Positions 20,223-29,264 of a stretch of DNA of 64,000 nucleotides are shown here, in pieces. The position numbers and the translations under genes are program-made. This stretch comes from Sandaracinobacteroides sayramensis (GTDB lineage Bacteria; Pseudomonadota; Alphaproteobacteria; Sphingomonadales; Sphingomonadaceae): contig NZ_JAKLSQ010000001.1 in the NCBI RefSeq assembly GCF_022014495.1, positions 472,739 through 536,738 of the forward strand. The letters are read 5' to 3'. The notes beneath the pieces were generated by a model. It saw nothing but the letters and a program-made list of their open reading frames with translations, was not told where the DNA came from and did no database searches. The stretch's first letter is position 1. Each line of letters opens with the position of its first letter.

Positions 20223-20714
20223 TCAAGAGTCGGCGGGCAGCATCGTGCGGAACTTTTGCATCCAGTCCGCCGGCTGCCGGCGCGGGCGCCCCTCGGGCGT
20301 CAGGAAGCCGGCGCGCACCTGCGCCTCGATCAGCACCTCCGCCCCGCGCAGGATGCGCTGCCCCATGCTCACCTGCGCCGCCCCCAGCGCCCGGCAGCGG
20401 GTCTCCACCAGCAGATCGTCGTTCAGCCTCGCCGGGCGCAGATAGCGGATCTGCAGGTCCGCCACCACATAGACCCCGTCGCCCGCCTCATGCGCGGCGC
20501 GCTGGTCGATCCCCAGCACTTGCAGCAGGTCGCTGCGCCCACGCTCCATGAAGCGCAGGTAATTGGCGTGGTAGACCACGCCGGACAGATCGGTGTCCTC
20601 GAAATAGACACGGACGGCGAGCCGATGCGCGCCGTCCGCAATCCGTCCGGAAACCGGCGCCGGAAAAGCGCCGGCCGCCAATAGGCGCCGATCGGAATCG
20701 GCGCCGGCCTGCAT
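20223..20714 (-). CDS. ybgC: Acyl-CoA thioesterase of the Tol-Pal operon
   Basis: Hot-dog fold thioesterase that accompanies tol-pal genes in many proteobacteria. The 163-residue product has RVYFEDTDLSGVVYHANYL with the catalytic Asp and conserved HANY of the YbgC family, followed by FMERGRSDLLQ. Its ATG at 20714 overlaps the rplS stop by one base (TGATG), so it is read directly behind ribosomal protein L19. An N-terminal stretch of about 25 residues precedes the fold. A longer upstream frame is a shadow of rplS. Confidence 0.92.
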   Translation of the reverse strand: MQAGADSDRRLLAAGAFPAPVSGRIADGAHRLAVRVYFEDTDLSGVVYHANYLRFMERGRSDLLQVLGIDQRAAHEAGDGVYVVADLQIRYLRPARLNDDLLVETRCRALGAAQVSMGQRILRGAEVLIEAQVRAGFLTPEGRPRRQPADWMQKFRTMLPADS

Positions 20715-21115
20715 CAGGCTTCGGTCGTGGCGGCGGCCTTTTCCGCCGCCTGGCGCCAGTCGCGGCGCTCGGCGATCCGGGCGGACTTGCCGCTGCGGCC
20801 CCGCAGATAATAGAGCTTGGCGCGGCGCACGGCGCCCCGGCGCACGACCACGATGGATTCGATGCTCGGCGAATAGAGCGGGAACACCCGCTCCACGCCT
20901 TCGCCGAAGCTGATCTTGCGCACGGTGAAGCTGGAGCCGATGCTCTTGTTGGAACGCGCGATGCACACGCCTTCGAACTGCTGCACGCGAACGCGCTCGC
21001 CTTCCTTCACCTTCACGCCCACGCGCAGCGTGTCGCCGGCGCGGAATTCGGGAACAGCGCGGGCTTCCTTCAGCTTGGCGATCTGTTCGGCTTCAATCGT
21101 CTGAATCAGGTTCAT
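20714..21115 (-). CDS. rplS: 50S ribosomal protein L19
   Basis: Large-subunit ribosomal protein at the 30S-50S interface. The 133-residue product starts [12 protein letters not shown] and carries [43 protein letters not shown] and [13 protein letters not shown], all hallmark L19 segments. A GGAGCGAAGA ribosome-binding site directly precedes the ATG at 21115. A four-codon in-frame extension to 21127 is less likely. It lies 90 bases after trmD and is coupled to ybgC. Confidence 0.97.
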   Translation of the reverse strand: MNLIQTIEAEQIAKLKEARAVPEFRAGDTLRVGVKVKEGERVRVQQFEGVCIARSNKSIGSSFTVRKISFGEGVERVFPLYSPSIESIVVVRRGAVRRAKLYYLRGRSGKSARIAERRDWRQAAEKAAATTEA

Positions 21116-21125
21116 TCTTCGCTCC

Positions 21126-21146
21126 ATGTTCCCGGCTGTCCGGGAA
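21126..21146 (-). promoter_or_regulatory. Leader hairpin immediately upstream of rplS
   Basis: On the minus strand, GTTTCCCGG and CCGGGAAC arms pair around a short ACAG-type loop, ending about ten bases before the rplS ribosome-binding site. L19 leaders are autoregulatory in some bacteria, but this hairpin has no feature that proves such a role. It could also separate trmD and rplS expression. Confidence 0.4.
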
Positions 21147-21205
21147 ACTTGCCCTCTTCGGGGGCGGTTGGGGGCGCCAGAGGGCGGATGCCTCGGGCCT
21201 GAAAC

Positions 21206-21889
21206 TCAGTCCGTCAGCAGGTCGGGCCGCCATAGCCTCGTGTCTTCGAAGGCCTTGCGCTTGCGCCAGGCCTCGACCTTCCCATGGTCGCCCGAAGTCA
21301 GAACCTCGGGTATCGCATGCCCCTCCCACACGGCGGGTCGGGTGTAATGCGGATATTCGAGAAGGCCGCTTTCGAAGCTTTCCTCGACTCCGCTGGAAGC
21401 GGCGCCCATTACGCCGTCCAGCAGCCGAACGCAAGCGTCCAGCAGCACCAGCGCCGCCGTCTCGCCGCCGGACAGGATATAGTCGCCGATCGACACCGGC
21501 TCCACGCCGCGCCCTTCGAAGATGCGCTCGTCGAATCCCTCGAATCGCCCGCAGAGCAGGGTCACCCCAGGCCCGGCGGCCAGTTCCCGCACCCGCTTCT
21601 GCGTCAGCAGCGGCCCGCGCGGTGTCAGCGCCAGCACCGGCGCGCCGGGCAGGCGCGCCCGCGCCGCGTCCACCGCCCGCGCCAGCACATCCACCTTCAG
21701 CACCATGCCCGGCCCACCGCCCGCCGGCGTGTCATCGACGGTCCTGTGCCGGTCCTCGGCAAAGTCGCGCAACTGGATCGCCTCCAGCCCCCAGCGCCCG
21801 CCCTCCATCGCCCGCCCGGCCAGAGACACGCCCAAAGGCCCCGGAAACATTTCCGGGTAAAGCGTCACCACCTGCGCCTGCCAGCTCAT
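21206..21889 (-). CDS. trmD: tRNA (guanine-37-N1)-methyltransferase
   Basis: SPOUT-class enzyme that uses S-adenosylmethionine to make m1G37 next to the anticodon, preventing +1 frameshifts. The 227-residue product has the TrmD hallmarks [27 protein letters not shown] and [11 protein letters not shown] (trefoil-knot cofactor site), plus [10 protein letters not shown] and [17 protein letters not shown]. Its ATG at 21889 overlaps the vapC stop as ATGA, so translation is coupled to the toxin gene instead of rimM. An in-frame TTG at 21898 is an alternative. Confidence 0.97.
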   Translation of the reverse strand: MSWQAQVVTLYPEMFPGPLGVSLAGRAMEGGRWGLEAIQLRDFAEDRHRTVDDTPAGGGPGMVLKVDVLARAVDAARARLPGAPVLALTPRGPLLTQKRVRELAAGPGVTLLCGRFEGFDERIFEGRGVEPVSIGDYILSGGETAALVLLDACVRLLDGVMGAASSGVEESFESGLLEYPHYTRPAVWEGHAIPEVLTSGDHGKVEAWRKRKAFEDTRLWRPDLLTD

Positions 21890-22266
21890 GCCAGCCAATT
21901 CTCGATCTTCAACCCTGGGACGTCCGTAAAGTCGGCCACATTGTTCGTCACCAGAACCGCCCCGATGCTGAGGCTATGGGCGGCGATCAGCCTGTCCAGC
22001 CTGCCCCGCCGAAATGGCAGCCGGGCATATTGGGCGGCAGCCTGCTGGTCATAGGGCAGCACCTTCACAAATTCGAACAGCTCCAGCGCCGGTCCACTGT
22101 CCCCGCCCCCCCGCTCGAACCCCAGCAGCACTTCGCCGAAACAGATGCTGGAGGTAACAAGCCCGCGCTCATGCGCGCGCATCCGCCGCCGCAACCCTTC
22201 CCCGCCGGCGGCGAGAAAGGCAATGCAGATATTGGAATCGAGCAGGAAACGCCGCGGCTCAGTCAA
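21886..22266 (-). CDS. vapC: VapC-type PIN-domain ribonuclease toxin
   Basis: The 126-residue PIN domain has the expected acidic residues: LLDSN near residue 10, GEVLLG near 45, [10 protein letters not shown] near 92 and TNNVADF near 110. VapC toxins are Mg-dependent endoribonucleases that commonly cut tRNAs or the 23S sarcin-ricin loop; the target here is unknown. It begins with TTG and overlaps vapB by eight bases. Its stop overlaps the trmD start. The pair interrupts the normal rpsP-rimM-trmD-rplS order. Confidence 0.88.
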   Translation of the reverse strand: MTEPRRFLLDSNICIAFLAAGGEGLRRRMRAHERGLVTSSICFGEVLLGFERGGGDSGPALELFEFVKVLPYDQQAAAQYARLPFRRGRLDRLIAAHSLSIGAVLVTNNVADFTDVPGLKIENWLA

Positions 22267-22522
22267 GCTTCAGCCCCAGCAGATGCCAGTCCAGCTTGCG
22301 CTCTTCCAATTCGCGGTCTTCCGGAGGAATCGGCTGCAGTCCAGGCACCGAGCCGTAAAGCTCGTCCAGTGCGCGACGCTTCCGTACCGGCTCGATCACA
22401 TAGCGCCCGGCCTCCTCGCGCACGATCACTTCCTGCCCCAGTTCCAGCGGATAGTCGGCCGGCAGGCGCACGGCCTTGCTGTTCCCGCTCTTGAAAACCC
22501 GCGTGCTGCGCTCAACGCCCAT
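22259..22522 (-). CDS. vapB: VapB-type AbrB-fold antitoxin
   Basis: An 87-residue antitoxin. The N-terminus STRVFKSGNSKAVRLPADYPLELGQEV matches the swapped-hairpin AbrB/MazE DNA-binding fold used by VapB. The C-terminal acidic/hydrophobic part (about 50-87) would bind the toxin. GGAGG precedes its ATG, and two 8-base palindromes just upstream look like its own operator. It overlaps vapC by eight bases. Confidence 0.88.
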   Translation of the reverse strand: MGVERSTRVFKSGNSKAVRLPADYPLELGQEVIVREEAGRYVIEPVRKRRALDELYGSVPGLQPIPPEDRELEERKLDWHLLGLKLD

Positions 22523-22532
22523 CGCATCCTCC

Positions 22533-22553
22533 GTATATACGTCATGTATATAC
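22533..22553 (-). promoter_or_regulatory. Putative VapBC autoregulatory operator
   Basis: Two copies of the 8-base palindrome GTATATAC (22533-22540 and 22546-22553) are separated by five bases, between the rimM stop and the vapB ribosome-binding site (22528-22532). The AT-rich symmetric site stands out from its GC-rich surroundings. AbrB-type antitoxins usually bind such repeats together with their toxin to repress the operon; that role is inferred. Confidence 0.7.
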
Positions 22554-23041
22554 TACTGAAGCCACTCCGGATCAATCACCAGCGGCTCGGCGACAACAGG
22601 CACAGCCGCCGGAATCAGCGGCACCAGCACCCGCGCGCCATCGGGCCGAGCGATCTCCAGCAGGTCGGAGGCGCCGAAATTCTCCACCGCCACCACTTCG
22701 CCCAAGACATCGCCAGCCGGCGAAACCACCTTCAGCCCCAGCAGGTCGTGCCAATAATATTCGCCCGGCGGCAATTCGGGCAGGCTCTCGCGCGGCACCG
22801 TCAGCAGCGTGCCGCGTAGGCCTTCCGCCGCCGTGCGGTCGCCGATCTCGGCGAACCGCGCCACCGCGCCCTGCGGTCCGGGCCGCACGGATTTCAAGGT
22901 CAGCAGGCGCCCGCCCGCCTCGAAGCGGGCGTGCGGCTTCAGATTGTCGGCGGAGGCGGTGAACAGCTTCAGCCGCACCTCGCCGGCCACGCCATGCGCG
23001 CCGGCGACGGCCGCCATCACGACAGGCCGCCCGGCGCGCAC
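22553..23041 (-). CDS. rimM: Ribosome maturation factor RimM
   Basis: Assists assembly of the 30S head domain and binds S19. The 162-residue product has the N-terminal barrel with VAGAHGVAGEVRLKLFT and the C-terminal PRC-like barrel with EYYWHDLLGLKVVSPAGDVLGEVV and LVPLIPAAVPVV. The start is a GTG at 23041, five bases after the rpsP stop. The stop TAG shares its last base with the vapB operator. Confidence 0.94.
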   Translation of the reverse strand: MRAGRPVVMAAVAGAHGVAGEVRLKLFTASADNLKPHARFEAGGRLLTLKSVRPGPQGAVARFAEIGDRTAAEGLRGTLLTVPRESLPELPPGEYYWHDLLGLKVVSPAGDVLGEVVAVENFGASDLLEIARPDGARVLVPLIPAAVPVVAEPLVIDPEWLQ

Positions 23042-23046
23042 GCCGA

Positions 23047-23523
23047 TCAGCCTTCGGTCGACTCAGCAGCAGCTTCTTCGGCCGGAGCCTCAGCCGGAGC
23101 TTCCTCGACAGCAGCTTCCTCGGCGGCCGCTTCCTCAACCGGAGCGGCAGCGGCGGCAGCGGCTTCAGCAGCAGCCTCGGCGGCCTCCGCCTCCTTCTGC
23201 GCCTTCAGTTCGGCGCGTTCCTTGGCCTTTTCGCCCGGCTCGGCCTTCTTCGGGTTGTTCTTCGCGGCGCGGGTCAGCAGGCCGGCGGCGTCCAGGAAGC
23301 GCTCGACGCGGTCCGTCGGCTGCGCGCCCACCGAAAGCCAGTGCTTGGCGCGCTCGGCGTCCAGCGTCACGCGCTCGGCCGAATCCTTGGGCAGCAGCGG
23401 GTTGTAGGTGCCCAGCTTCTCGATGAAGCGGCCGTCACGCGGGGCGCGGGCATCGGCCACGACGATGCGATAGAAAGGCCGCTTCTTCGCGCCACCGCGC
23501 GACAGTCGGATGGAAAGTGCCAT
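23047..23523 (-). CDS. rpsP: 30S ribosomal protein S16
   Basis: Small-subunit assembly protein. Residues 1-80 are a normal S16: [26 protein letters not shown], then [13 protein letters not shown] and [16 protein letters not shown]. After about residue 85 comes an unusually long tail: a Lys/Glu-rich helix followed by a run of Ala/Glu repeats to residue 158, nearly doubling the family's usual 80-90 residues. Such tails are common in alphaproteobacterial S16 proteins and probably extend as a helix or disordered arm. First gene after ffh in the block. Confidence 0.96.
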   Translation of the reverse strand: MALSIRLSRGGAKKRPFYRIVVADARAPRDGRFIEKLGTYNPLLPKDSAERVTLDAERAKHWLSVGAQPTDRVERFLDAAGLLTRAAKNNPKKAEPGEKAKERAELKAQKEAEAAEAAAEAAAAAAAPVEEAAAEEAAVEEAPAEAPAEEAAAESTEG

Positions 23524-23553
23524 GTCTTTTTTCTTCCTTCGTTGATCTGGATA

Positions 23554-25023
23554 TCAGCGTTTCTTGAACTTGAAGCCGCCCGGAAACTTGGGCGGCGTGA
23601 AACCCGGCGGCAGGGCCGGCATCTCGCCAGCCCCCGGAAGAGCACCGGGCGCCCCGCCCGGCATCCCCGGAAGCCCGGGCATTCCGCCGCCCCCGAACAT
23701 CCCGGCCAGCGCGCCAAGCCCGCCCATCTTCTTCAACCGCTTCATCGCGGTTTCCATGTCGGCGTGCATCTTCAGCAGGCGGTTCACCTCCTGCACCGTC
23801 ACGCCCGAACCATTGGCGATGCGGATCTTGCGCCGCGCGTTCAGCAGGTCGGGCTTCGCCCGCTCCTTCGGCGTCATGGACAGGATGATGGCCTCCAGCC
23901 GGGCGACCGACTTGTCGTTCACCTTGCCCTTGTCCATCGCCTCCTGCGCCTTGGCCATGCCCGGCAGCATCTTCGCCAGCGCGCCGAGCCCGCCCATCTT
24001 CTTCATCTGCCGGAACTGCGCCAACAGGTCGGTCATGTCGAACTTGCCCTTGGCAAGCTTCGTCGCCATCGCCTCGGCCTCGGCGATATCGATGGTCTCG
24101 GCCGCGCGCTCCACCAGAGAGACGACATCGCCCATCCCGAGGATTCGCCCAGCCGCCCGCTCGGGGTGGAAGGCCTCCAGCGCGTCGATCTTCTCGCCGG
24201 TGCCGACGAACTTGATCGGCTTGCCGGTGATGAAGCGCATGGAAAGCGCCGCGCCGCCGCGCGCATCGCCGTCCATCCGCGTCAGCACCACGCCCGTTAG
24301 CGGAACCTGCGCGTTGAAATTCTCGGCGACATTCACCGCGTCCTGGCCGGTCAGCGCGTCCACCACCAGCAACGTCTCCGCCGGCTGCGAGGCTTCAGAA
24401 ACCGCCTTCATCTCGGCCATCAGCGCCTGGTCGACGTGCAACCGGCCGGCGGTGTCCAGCAGCAGCACGTCGAAGCCCTGCAGCTTCGCCGCCTGCAGCG
24501 CGCGGTTGGCGATCTCCACCGGCGGCTGGCCGGCGATGATCGGCAGCGTCGCCACGCCCACCTGCTCGCCCAGCACCTTCAACTGCTCCTGCGCGGCCGG
24601 GCGATTGACGTCGAGGGACGCCATCATCACCTTCTTGCCGCGCTTTTCCTTCAGCAGTTTGGCAAGCTTCGCCGTCGTCGTCGTCTTGCCCGAGCCCTGA
24701 AGCCCGACCATCATGATAACGGCCGGCGGCGTCACCCCCAGCGTCAGGTCGGCGCTGTCGCCACCCAGCGTTTCCACCAGGCAGTCGTTGACGATCTTCA
24801 CCACCTGCTGGCCGGGCGTCACCGACTTCAGCACTTCCGCGCCGACGGCCCGCTCGGTCGCGCGGTCGACGAAGTCCTTCACCACCGGCAGCGCGACATC
24901 GGCTTCCAGCAGCGCCACGCGCACCTCGCGCATCGCCGCGCGCACCTCAAGCTCGTTCAGTGCACCACGGCCGCGCAGCTTGTCGAACACGCCGGACAGG
25001 CGTTCGGACAGGCTCTCGAACAT
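23554..25023 (-). CDS. ffh: Signal recognition particle protein Ffh
   Basis: GTPase that binds 4.5S RNA and signal sequences for co-translational targeting. The 489-residue product has the N domain (1-90), a G domain with GLQGSGKTT at 107-115, DTAGR, TRMDGDARGG and GTGEK motifs, and a Met-rich M domain (about 300-450) with the RNA-binding GSGVTVQEVNRLLK helix. The tail after 455 is a Gly/Met/Pro-rich stretch. It heads the minus-strand ffh-rpsP-rimM block. Confidence 0.97.
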   Translation of the reverse strand: MFESLSERLSGVFDKLRGRGALNELEVRAAMREVRVALLEADVALPVVKDFVDRATERAVGAEVLKSVTPGQQVVKIVNDCLVETLGGDSADLTLGVTPPAVIMMVGLQGSGKTTTTAKLAKLLKEKRGKKVMMASLDVNRPAAQEQLKVLGEQVGVATLPIIAGQPPVEIANRALQAAKLQGFDVLLLDTAGRLHVDQALMAEMKAVSEASQPAETLLVVDALTGQDAVNVAENFNAQVPLTGVVLTRMDGDARGGAALSMRFITGKPIKFVGTGEKIDALEAFHPERAAGRILGMGDVVSLVERAAETIDIAEAEAMATKLAKGKFDMTDLLAQFRQMKKMGGLGALAKMLPGMAKAQEAMDKGKVNDKSVARLEAIILSMTPKERAKPDLLNARRKIRIANGSGVTVQEVNRLLKMHADMETAMKRLKKMGGLGALAGMFGGGGMPGLPGMPGGAPGALPGAGEMPALPPGFTPPKFPGGFKFKKR

Positions 25024-25247
25024 CAGCGCTTCCTCTTCGCAGGCGGCTTCACGGCGGCAATCAACTCCAGATCAGCCCCGCCATCCCCCTGTCTCCGGCC
25101 CAACGCGAAACGCGCCGGTGGGCGAACCTTCGCTGACCGGCGTGCATCCGTGGACACTCGAAACCAGGATTTCGGGTGCTGTAGCCGCAGTCCAGTATCG
25201 ACAGAGCGCTCCCGAGTCAAGAAACCCGGACCCAATCGAAGCTCCAC

Positions 25248-25279
25248 GGAAAAGGGCGGGCCGCCACGGCGGCCCGCCC
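25248..25279 (-). terminator. Terminator of the first PEP-CTERM gene
   Basis: A near-perfect GC hairpin (arms GGGCGGGCCGC / GCGGCCCGCCC, 25254-25279) is followed on the minus strand by TTTTCC. It lies 26 bases after the stop of the gene at 25306 and upstream of ffh. Confidence 0.75.
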
Positions 25280-25305
25280 TCTCGTCGGTCCGAATGAAAG
25301 CGGTA

Positions 25306-25935
25306 TCAGGCGATCGCCGCGCGGCGGCGAAGGGCGAAGCCCACCATGCCGAAACCGGCGATCAGCAAGGCCCAGGTCGCAGCCTCGGGAACGGCATCCG
25401 CCGTCTGGCGCAGATAGAAGGGCTCGGTCGCATCGGTTTCGCGGCGGTTCGTCAGGCCATAGCTGAAGAAGACCGTCTCGCCCGAGGCCACCACGCCATT
25501 GTAGAAATCCAGATAGTCGCGGTGCGCGACTTCATCGACATAGAGGTCGAGGAACTTGTCGGAAGTGCGCGGGAAATGGGGATTGCCGAGTTGGGCGAAG
25601 CTCAACCCGTCATCGTCCGGCGAACTCCCTTTGTCCGACTGCAGCAGTTCGTGCCGGAAGCTGGTCCAGCTCGCGCCTGTCTCGTTCGTCACATATTTGT
25701 CGATCCGCCAGGCCGTGTAACCATGCGGCCAGTCGATGAACTTCAGCAGCACATCGGTCGAGGTGTTGACACCCCAGGTCTCATACAGCGTGATCACCCT
25801 GGCCGCGGCGTCGACCGTATAGCTGAACGCCGCCAGATTGCTGCCCGGCTCCTCGACGACAGTCAAAGCCGAAGCAGCTCCAGCCGCTCCGAAACCCATC
25901 AGCGCGGCAACCGAATATTTGAAGAGAAGAGACAT
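25306..25935 (-). CDS. PEPxxWA-CTERM secreted protein, paralogue 1
   Basis: A 209-residue exported protein with an N-terminal signal peptide (about 1-24) and a C-terminal sorting tail: VPEAATWALLIAGFGMVGFALRRR, meaning motif, membrane helix, Arg cluster. Such tails are cut by an exosortase/archaeosortase-type enzyme. Here the motif reads PEAATW instead of PEPATW. The middle domain (about 30-180) resembles the two neighbours: PGSNLAAFSYTVDAA, INKYVTN-like, HELLQSDKGSSPDDDGLSFAQ. Its function is unknown. The start at 25935 is chosen for the GAGGGCGAG site. It has its own sigma-54-like promoter and terminator. Confidence 0.8.
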   Translation of the reverse strand: MSLLFKYSVAALMGFGAAGAASALTVVEEPGSNLAAFSYTVDAAARVITLYETWGVNTSTDVLLKFIDWPHGYTAWRIDKYVTNETGASWTSFRHELLQSDKGSSPDDDGLSFAQLGNPHFPRTSDKFLDLYVDEVAHRDYLDFYNGVVASGETVFFSYGLTNRRETDATEPFYLRQTADAVPEAATWALLIAGFGMVGFALRRRAAIA

Positions 25936-25972
25936 CTCGCCCTCGCATGTAAAACCCACCACGAAACATATC

Positions 25973-25988
25973 AGCAATTTCCATGCCA
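25973..25988 (-). promoter_or_regulatory. Sigma-54-like promoter of PEP-CTERM paralogue 1
   Basis: On the minus strand TGGCATGGAAATTGCT matches the sigma-54 consensus TGGCACG-N4-TTGCA with GG and GC ten bases apart. It ends 38 bases before the ATG. Confidence 0.65.
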
Positions 25989-26110
25989 ACAGATGGGTTG
26001 CAAGGAATCAAGGTCTTAAGTAACGGGGAATCAGCGCACCTGTTAATCATTCCGACAGGTTTGCAGCCATTATCTCGAATGAGACGCATTTGCGACGCGC
26101 TGTCGAAGGC

Positions 26111-26155
26111 AAAAAAATGCCCATGAAAAGAGCGGGACCGTTTCCGGTCCCGCTC
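26111..26155 (-). terminator. Terminator of PEP-CTERM paralogue 2
   Basis: Arms GAGCGGGACC (26130-26139) and GGTCCCGCTC (26146-26155) form a ten-base stem around GTTTCC, followed on the minus strand by TTTT and, a little further, by a run of seven T. Confidence 0.85.
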
Positions 26156-26196
26156 CAATTTCATTCACGCACCGGCCGGCTTGGCCGGCCCGTTCG

Positions 26197-26844
26197 TCAG
26201 GCCGTGACGGCCGAAGCCGATTGGCGGCGGCGGCGCAGGGCCGAACCGACGAAGCCGAAGCCGGCCACCAGCATCGCCCAGGTCGCGGGCTCAGGCACCG
26301 CGTCCAGGAATTCCGACTGGCGCAGGTAGAAGGGGTTCACATTCTCCGAGCGGCGCGCGGTGATCCCGAAGGTGAACCACACGGTTTCGCCCGACAGAAC
26401 CGAACCGCCATTGTAGAGCAGATAGTCGCGCAGGGCATCTTCATCGGCCACCACGTTGCTGAACAGATCGGACTCACGCTCGACGGTCGGCTTGCCCAAT
26501 TGAGCGAAGCTCAGGCCGTCGTTGTCGGGCGAACCCGCCTTGTTGGCGTTCAGCAGTTCGTGCGAGAAGCTGCCCCACTCGCCACCGGTCAGGTTGGTGA
26601 CATATTTGTTCACCGTCCAGCTGGCGTGGTTGTACTTCCAGTCCTCGAACTTCAGGACGATGGCACCAGCCGTGTCCGGGCCGAAGGTTTCCCAGATGTT
26701 GATGGTGCGGGTCGCCTCATTCACTTCATAGTGGAAGGCGGCAAGGTTGCTGCCGGGCTCGACCGTGATGGTGAGAGCGGCGGCAGGAGCGGCAAGGCCA
26801 AGAGCCGCGAGAGCGGCAGCAGAAAGAAGCGTCTTGAACGTCAT
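26197..26844 (-). CDS. PEPxxWA-CTERM secreted protein, paralogue 2
   Basis: A 215-residue exported protein with a signal peptide ending near AAPAAAL (residue 24) and the sorting tail VPEPATWAMLVAGFGFVGSALRRRR. The central domain shares ordered segments with paralogues 1 and 3: EPGSNLAAFHYEV, TRTINIWETF, VNKYVTNLTG, SHELLNANKAGSPDNDGLSFAQ, SGETVWFTFGITARR and NPFYLRQ. No enzymatic motif is visible; an extracellular or surface role is inferred from the tail. A sigma-54-like site precedes it. Confidence 0.82.
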   Translation of the reverse strand: MTFKTLLSAAALAALGLAAPAAALTITVEPGSNLAAFHYEVNEATRTINIWETFGPDTAGAIVLKFEDWKYNHASWTVNKYVTNLTGGEWGSFSHELLNANKAGSPDNDGLSFAQLGKPTVERESDLFSNVVADEDALRDYLLYNGGSVLSGETVWFTFGITARRSENVNPFYLRQSEFLDAVPEPATWAMLVAGFGFVGSALRRRRQSASAVTA

Positions 26845-26888
26845 CGGAAACCCCCAACTGGTGGATGGTGAAAAATCGTAACTCCTCA

Positions 26889-26904
26889 TGCAAGGCCCGT
26901 GCCA
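26889..26904 (-). promoter_or_regulatory. Sigma-54-like promoter of PEP-CTERM paralogue 2
   Basis: Minus-strand TGGCACGGGCCTTGCA is a full match to TGGCACG-N4-TTGCA. It ends 45 bases before the ATG. Confidence 0.78.
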
Positions 26905-27046
26905 GAGTCAAATTCCTTGAATATCAGTCGATTAGATTCATTAACGGGCCAAATGCTGTAAAAATTCCCGACACTTCTTCCAGGAGTCGCCGCACTGCAA
27001 CAAACCAGTTCCCCACGGCCTGCGCCACGGCGCACCAACAGGGACA

Positions 27047-27083
27047 AATGAAAGGGGCGGGGCCCTTTCAGGCCCCGCCCCTT
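27047..27083 (-). terminator. Terminator of PEP-CTERM paralogue 3
   Basis: Arms AAGGGGCGGGGCC (27052-27064) and GGCCCCGCCCCTT (27071-27083) pair over 13 bases with a CTTTCA loop; the minus-strand exit is CATTTGTCC, so the T-tract is short. Confidence 0.7.
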
Positions 27084-27119
27084 CCGAAAGCCCGGGCCGA
27101 AACGGCCCTGGCACCGATG

Positions 27120-27761
27120 TCAGGCAGTCACGCTGCCGATTCCGGCGCGGCGCCGACGCATGGAAACGCCAACCATTCCGAAGCCCGCGATCAGCAGGGC
27201 CCAGGTCGCAGGCTCGGGCACGCCCGGCTGCGCCTGGCGCAGATAGAAGGGGTTGGTGTCCGCGGTATCCCGGCGGTTGGTGATGCCGAAGCCGAACCAC
27301 ACGGTCTCACCGTTCGCAACCGTGCCGTTCGAGAACTTCAGGAAGTCCCGCGTCGAGAGCTCGTCGGCGTAGACGTCGGCGAACAGATCGGATTCACGCG
27401 GGCGAAGCGGAATGCCCTTCTGGGCAAAGCTCAGGCCGTCGGCGTCAGGCGAAACCGACCTGTCCGACTGGAGGAGCTCGTGCGAGAAGTCGAGCCAGTC
27501 ACGACCGGTGTTGTTGGTGACATACTTGTTGATCTGCCAGGAACCCAGCCCATAAGGCCAGCCTTCGATCAGCAGATACACGTTGTTCAGCGTGTTCTCA
27601 TCCCAGGTCTCAAAGATATTGATCGTCCGGGTCGCTTCATCAACGGTGTAGCTGAACTCGGCGAGGTTGCCCGCCGCCACCGAAATCGTAACGGCGGCAT
27701 TTGCAGCGGTCGCGAGACCGAAGCTTGCAAGCGCGGCCAAAGGCGCCACAAATTTGAACAT
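27120..27761 (-). CDS. PEPxxWA-CTERM secreted protein, paralogue 3
   Basis: A 213-residue exported protein with a signal peptide (about 1-22, ending AANA) and the tail VPEPATWALLIAGFGMVGVSMRRRR. Shared segments with the two neighbours are AAGNLAEFSYTVDEATRTINIFETW, INKYVTNNTG, SHELLQSDRSVSPDADGLSFAQ, NGETVWFGFGITNRR and NPFYLRQ. The start at 27761 is supported by AGGAG eight bases upstream; longer frames have no such site. The gene is the first of the tandem trio and carries its own sigma-54-like promoter. Confidence 0.82.
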   Translation of the reverse strand: MFKFVAPLAALASFGLATAANAAVTISVAAGNLAEFSYTVDEATRTINIFETWDENTLNNVYLLIEGWPYGLGSWQINKYVTNNTGRDWLDFSHELLQSDRSVSPDADGLSFAQKGIPLRPRESDLFADVYADELSTRDFLKFSNGTVANGETVWFGFGITNRRDTADTNPFYLRQAQPGVPEPATWALLIAGFGMVGVSMRRRRAGIGSVTA

Positions 27762-27817
27762 CAAACCGACTCCTGCTTCAGGATTGCCCACCAGCGCTAC
27801 TGGCGCAACTTCTACTT

Positions 27818-27833
27818 GCAAACATCGTGCCAA
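27818..27833 (-). promoter_or_regulatory. Sigma-54-like promoter of PEP-CTERM paralogue 3
   Basis: Minus-strand TGGCACGATGTTTGCA matches the sigma-54 consensus at every conserved position. It ends 57 bases before the ATG. Confidence 0.8.
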
Positions 27834-27904
27834 ACTCATCGGAAAGAAGATTCAATGGGTTGGCCAATATCCTCGCAAGTAGAATGTCAGATTCTTTTAC
27901 AGGT

Positions 27905-29242
<1,338 letters not shown>

Positions 29243-29264
29243 GGGCGGACGCCCTAGCCCTCCT

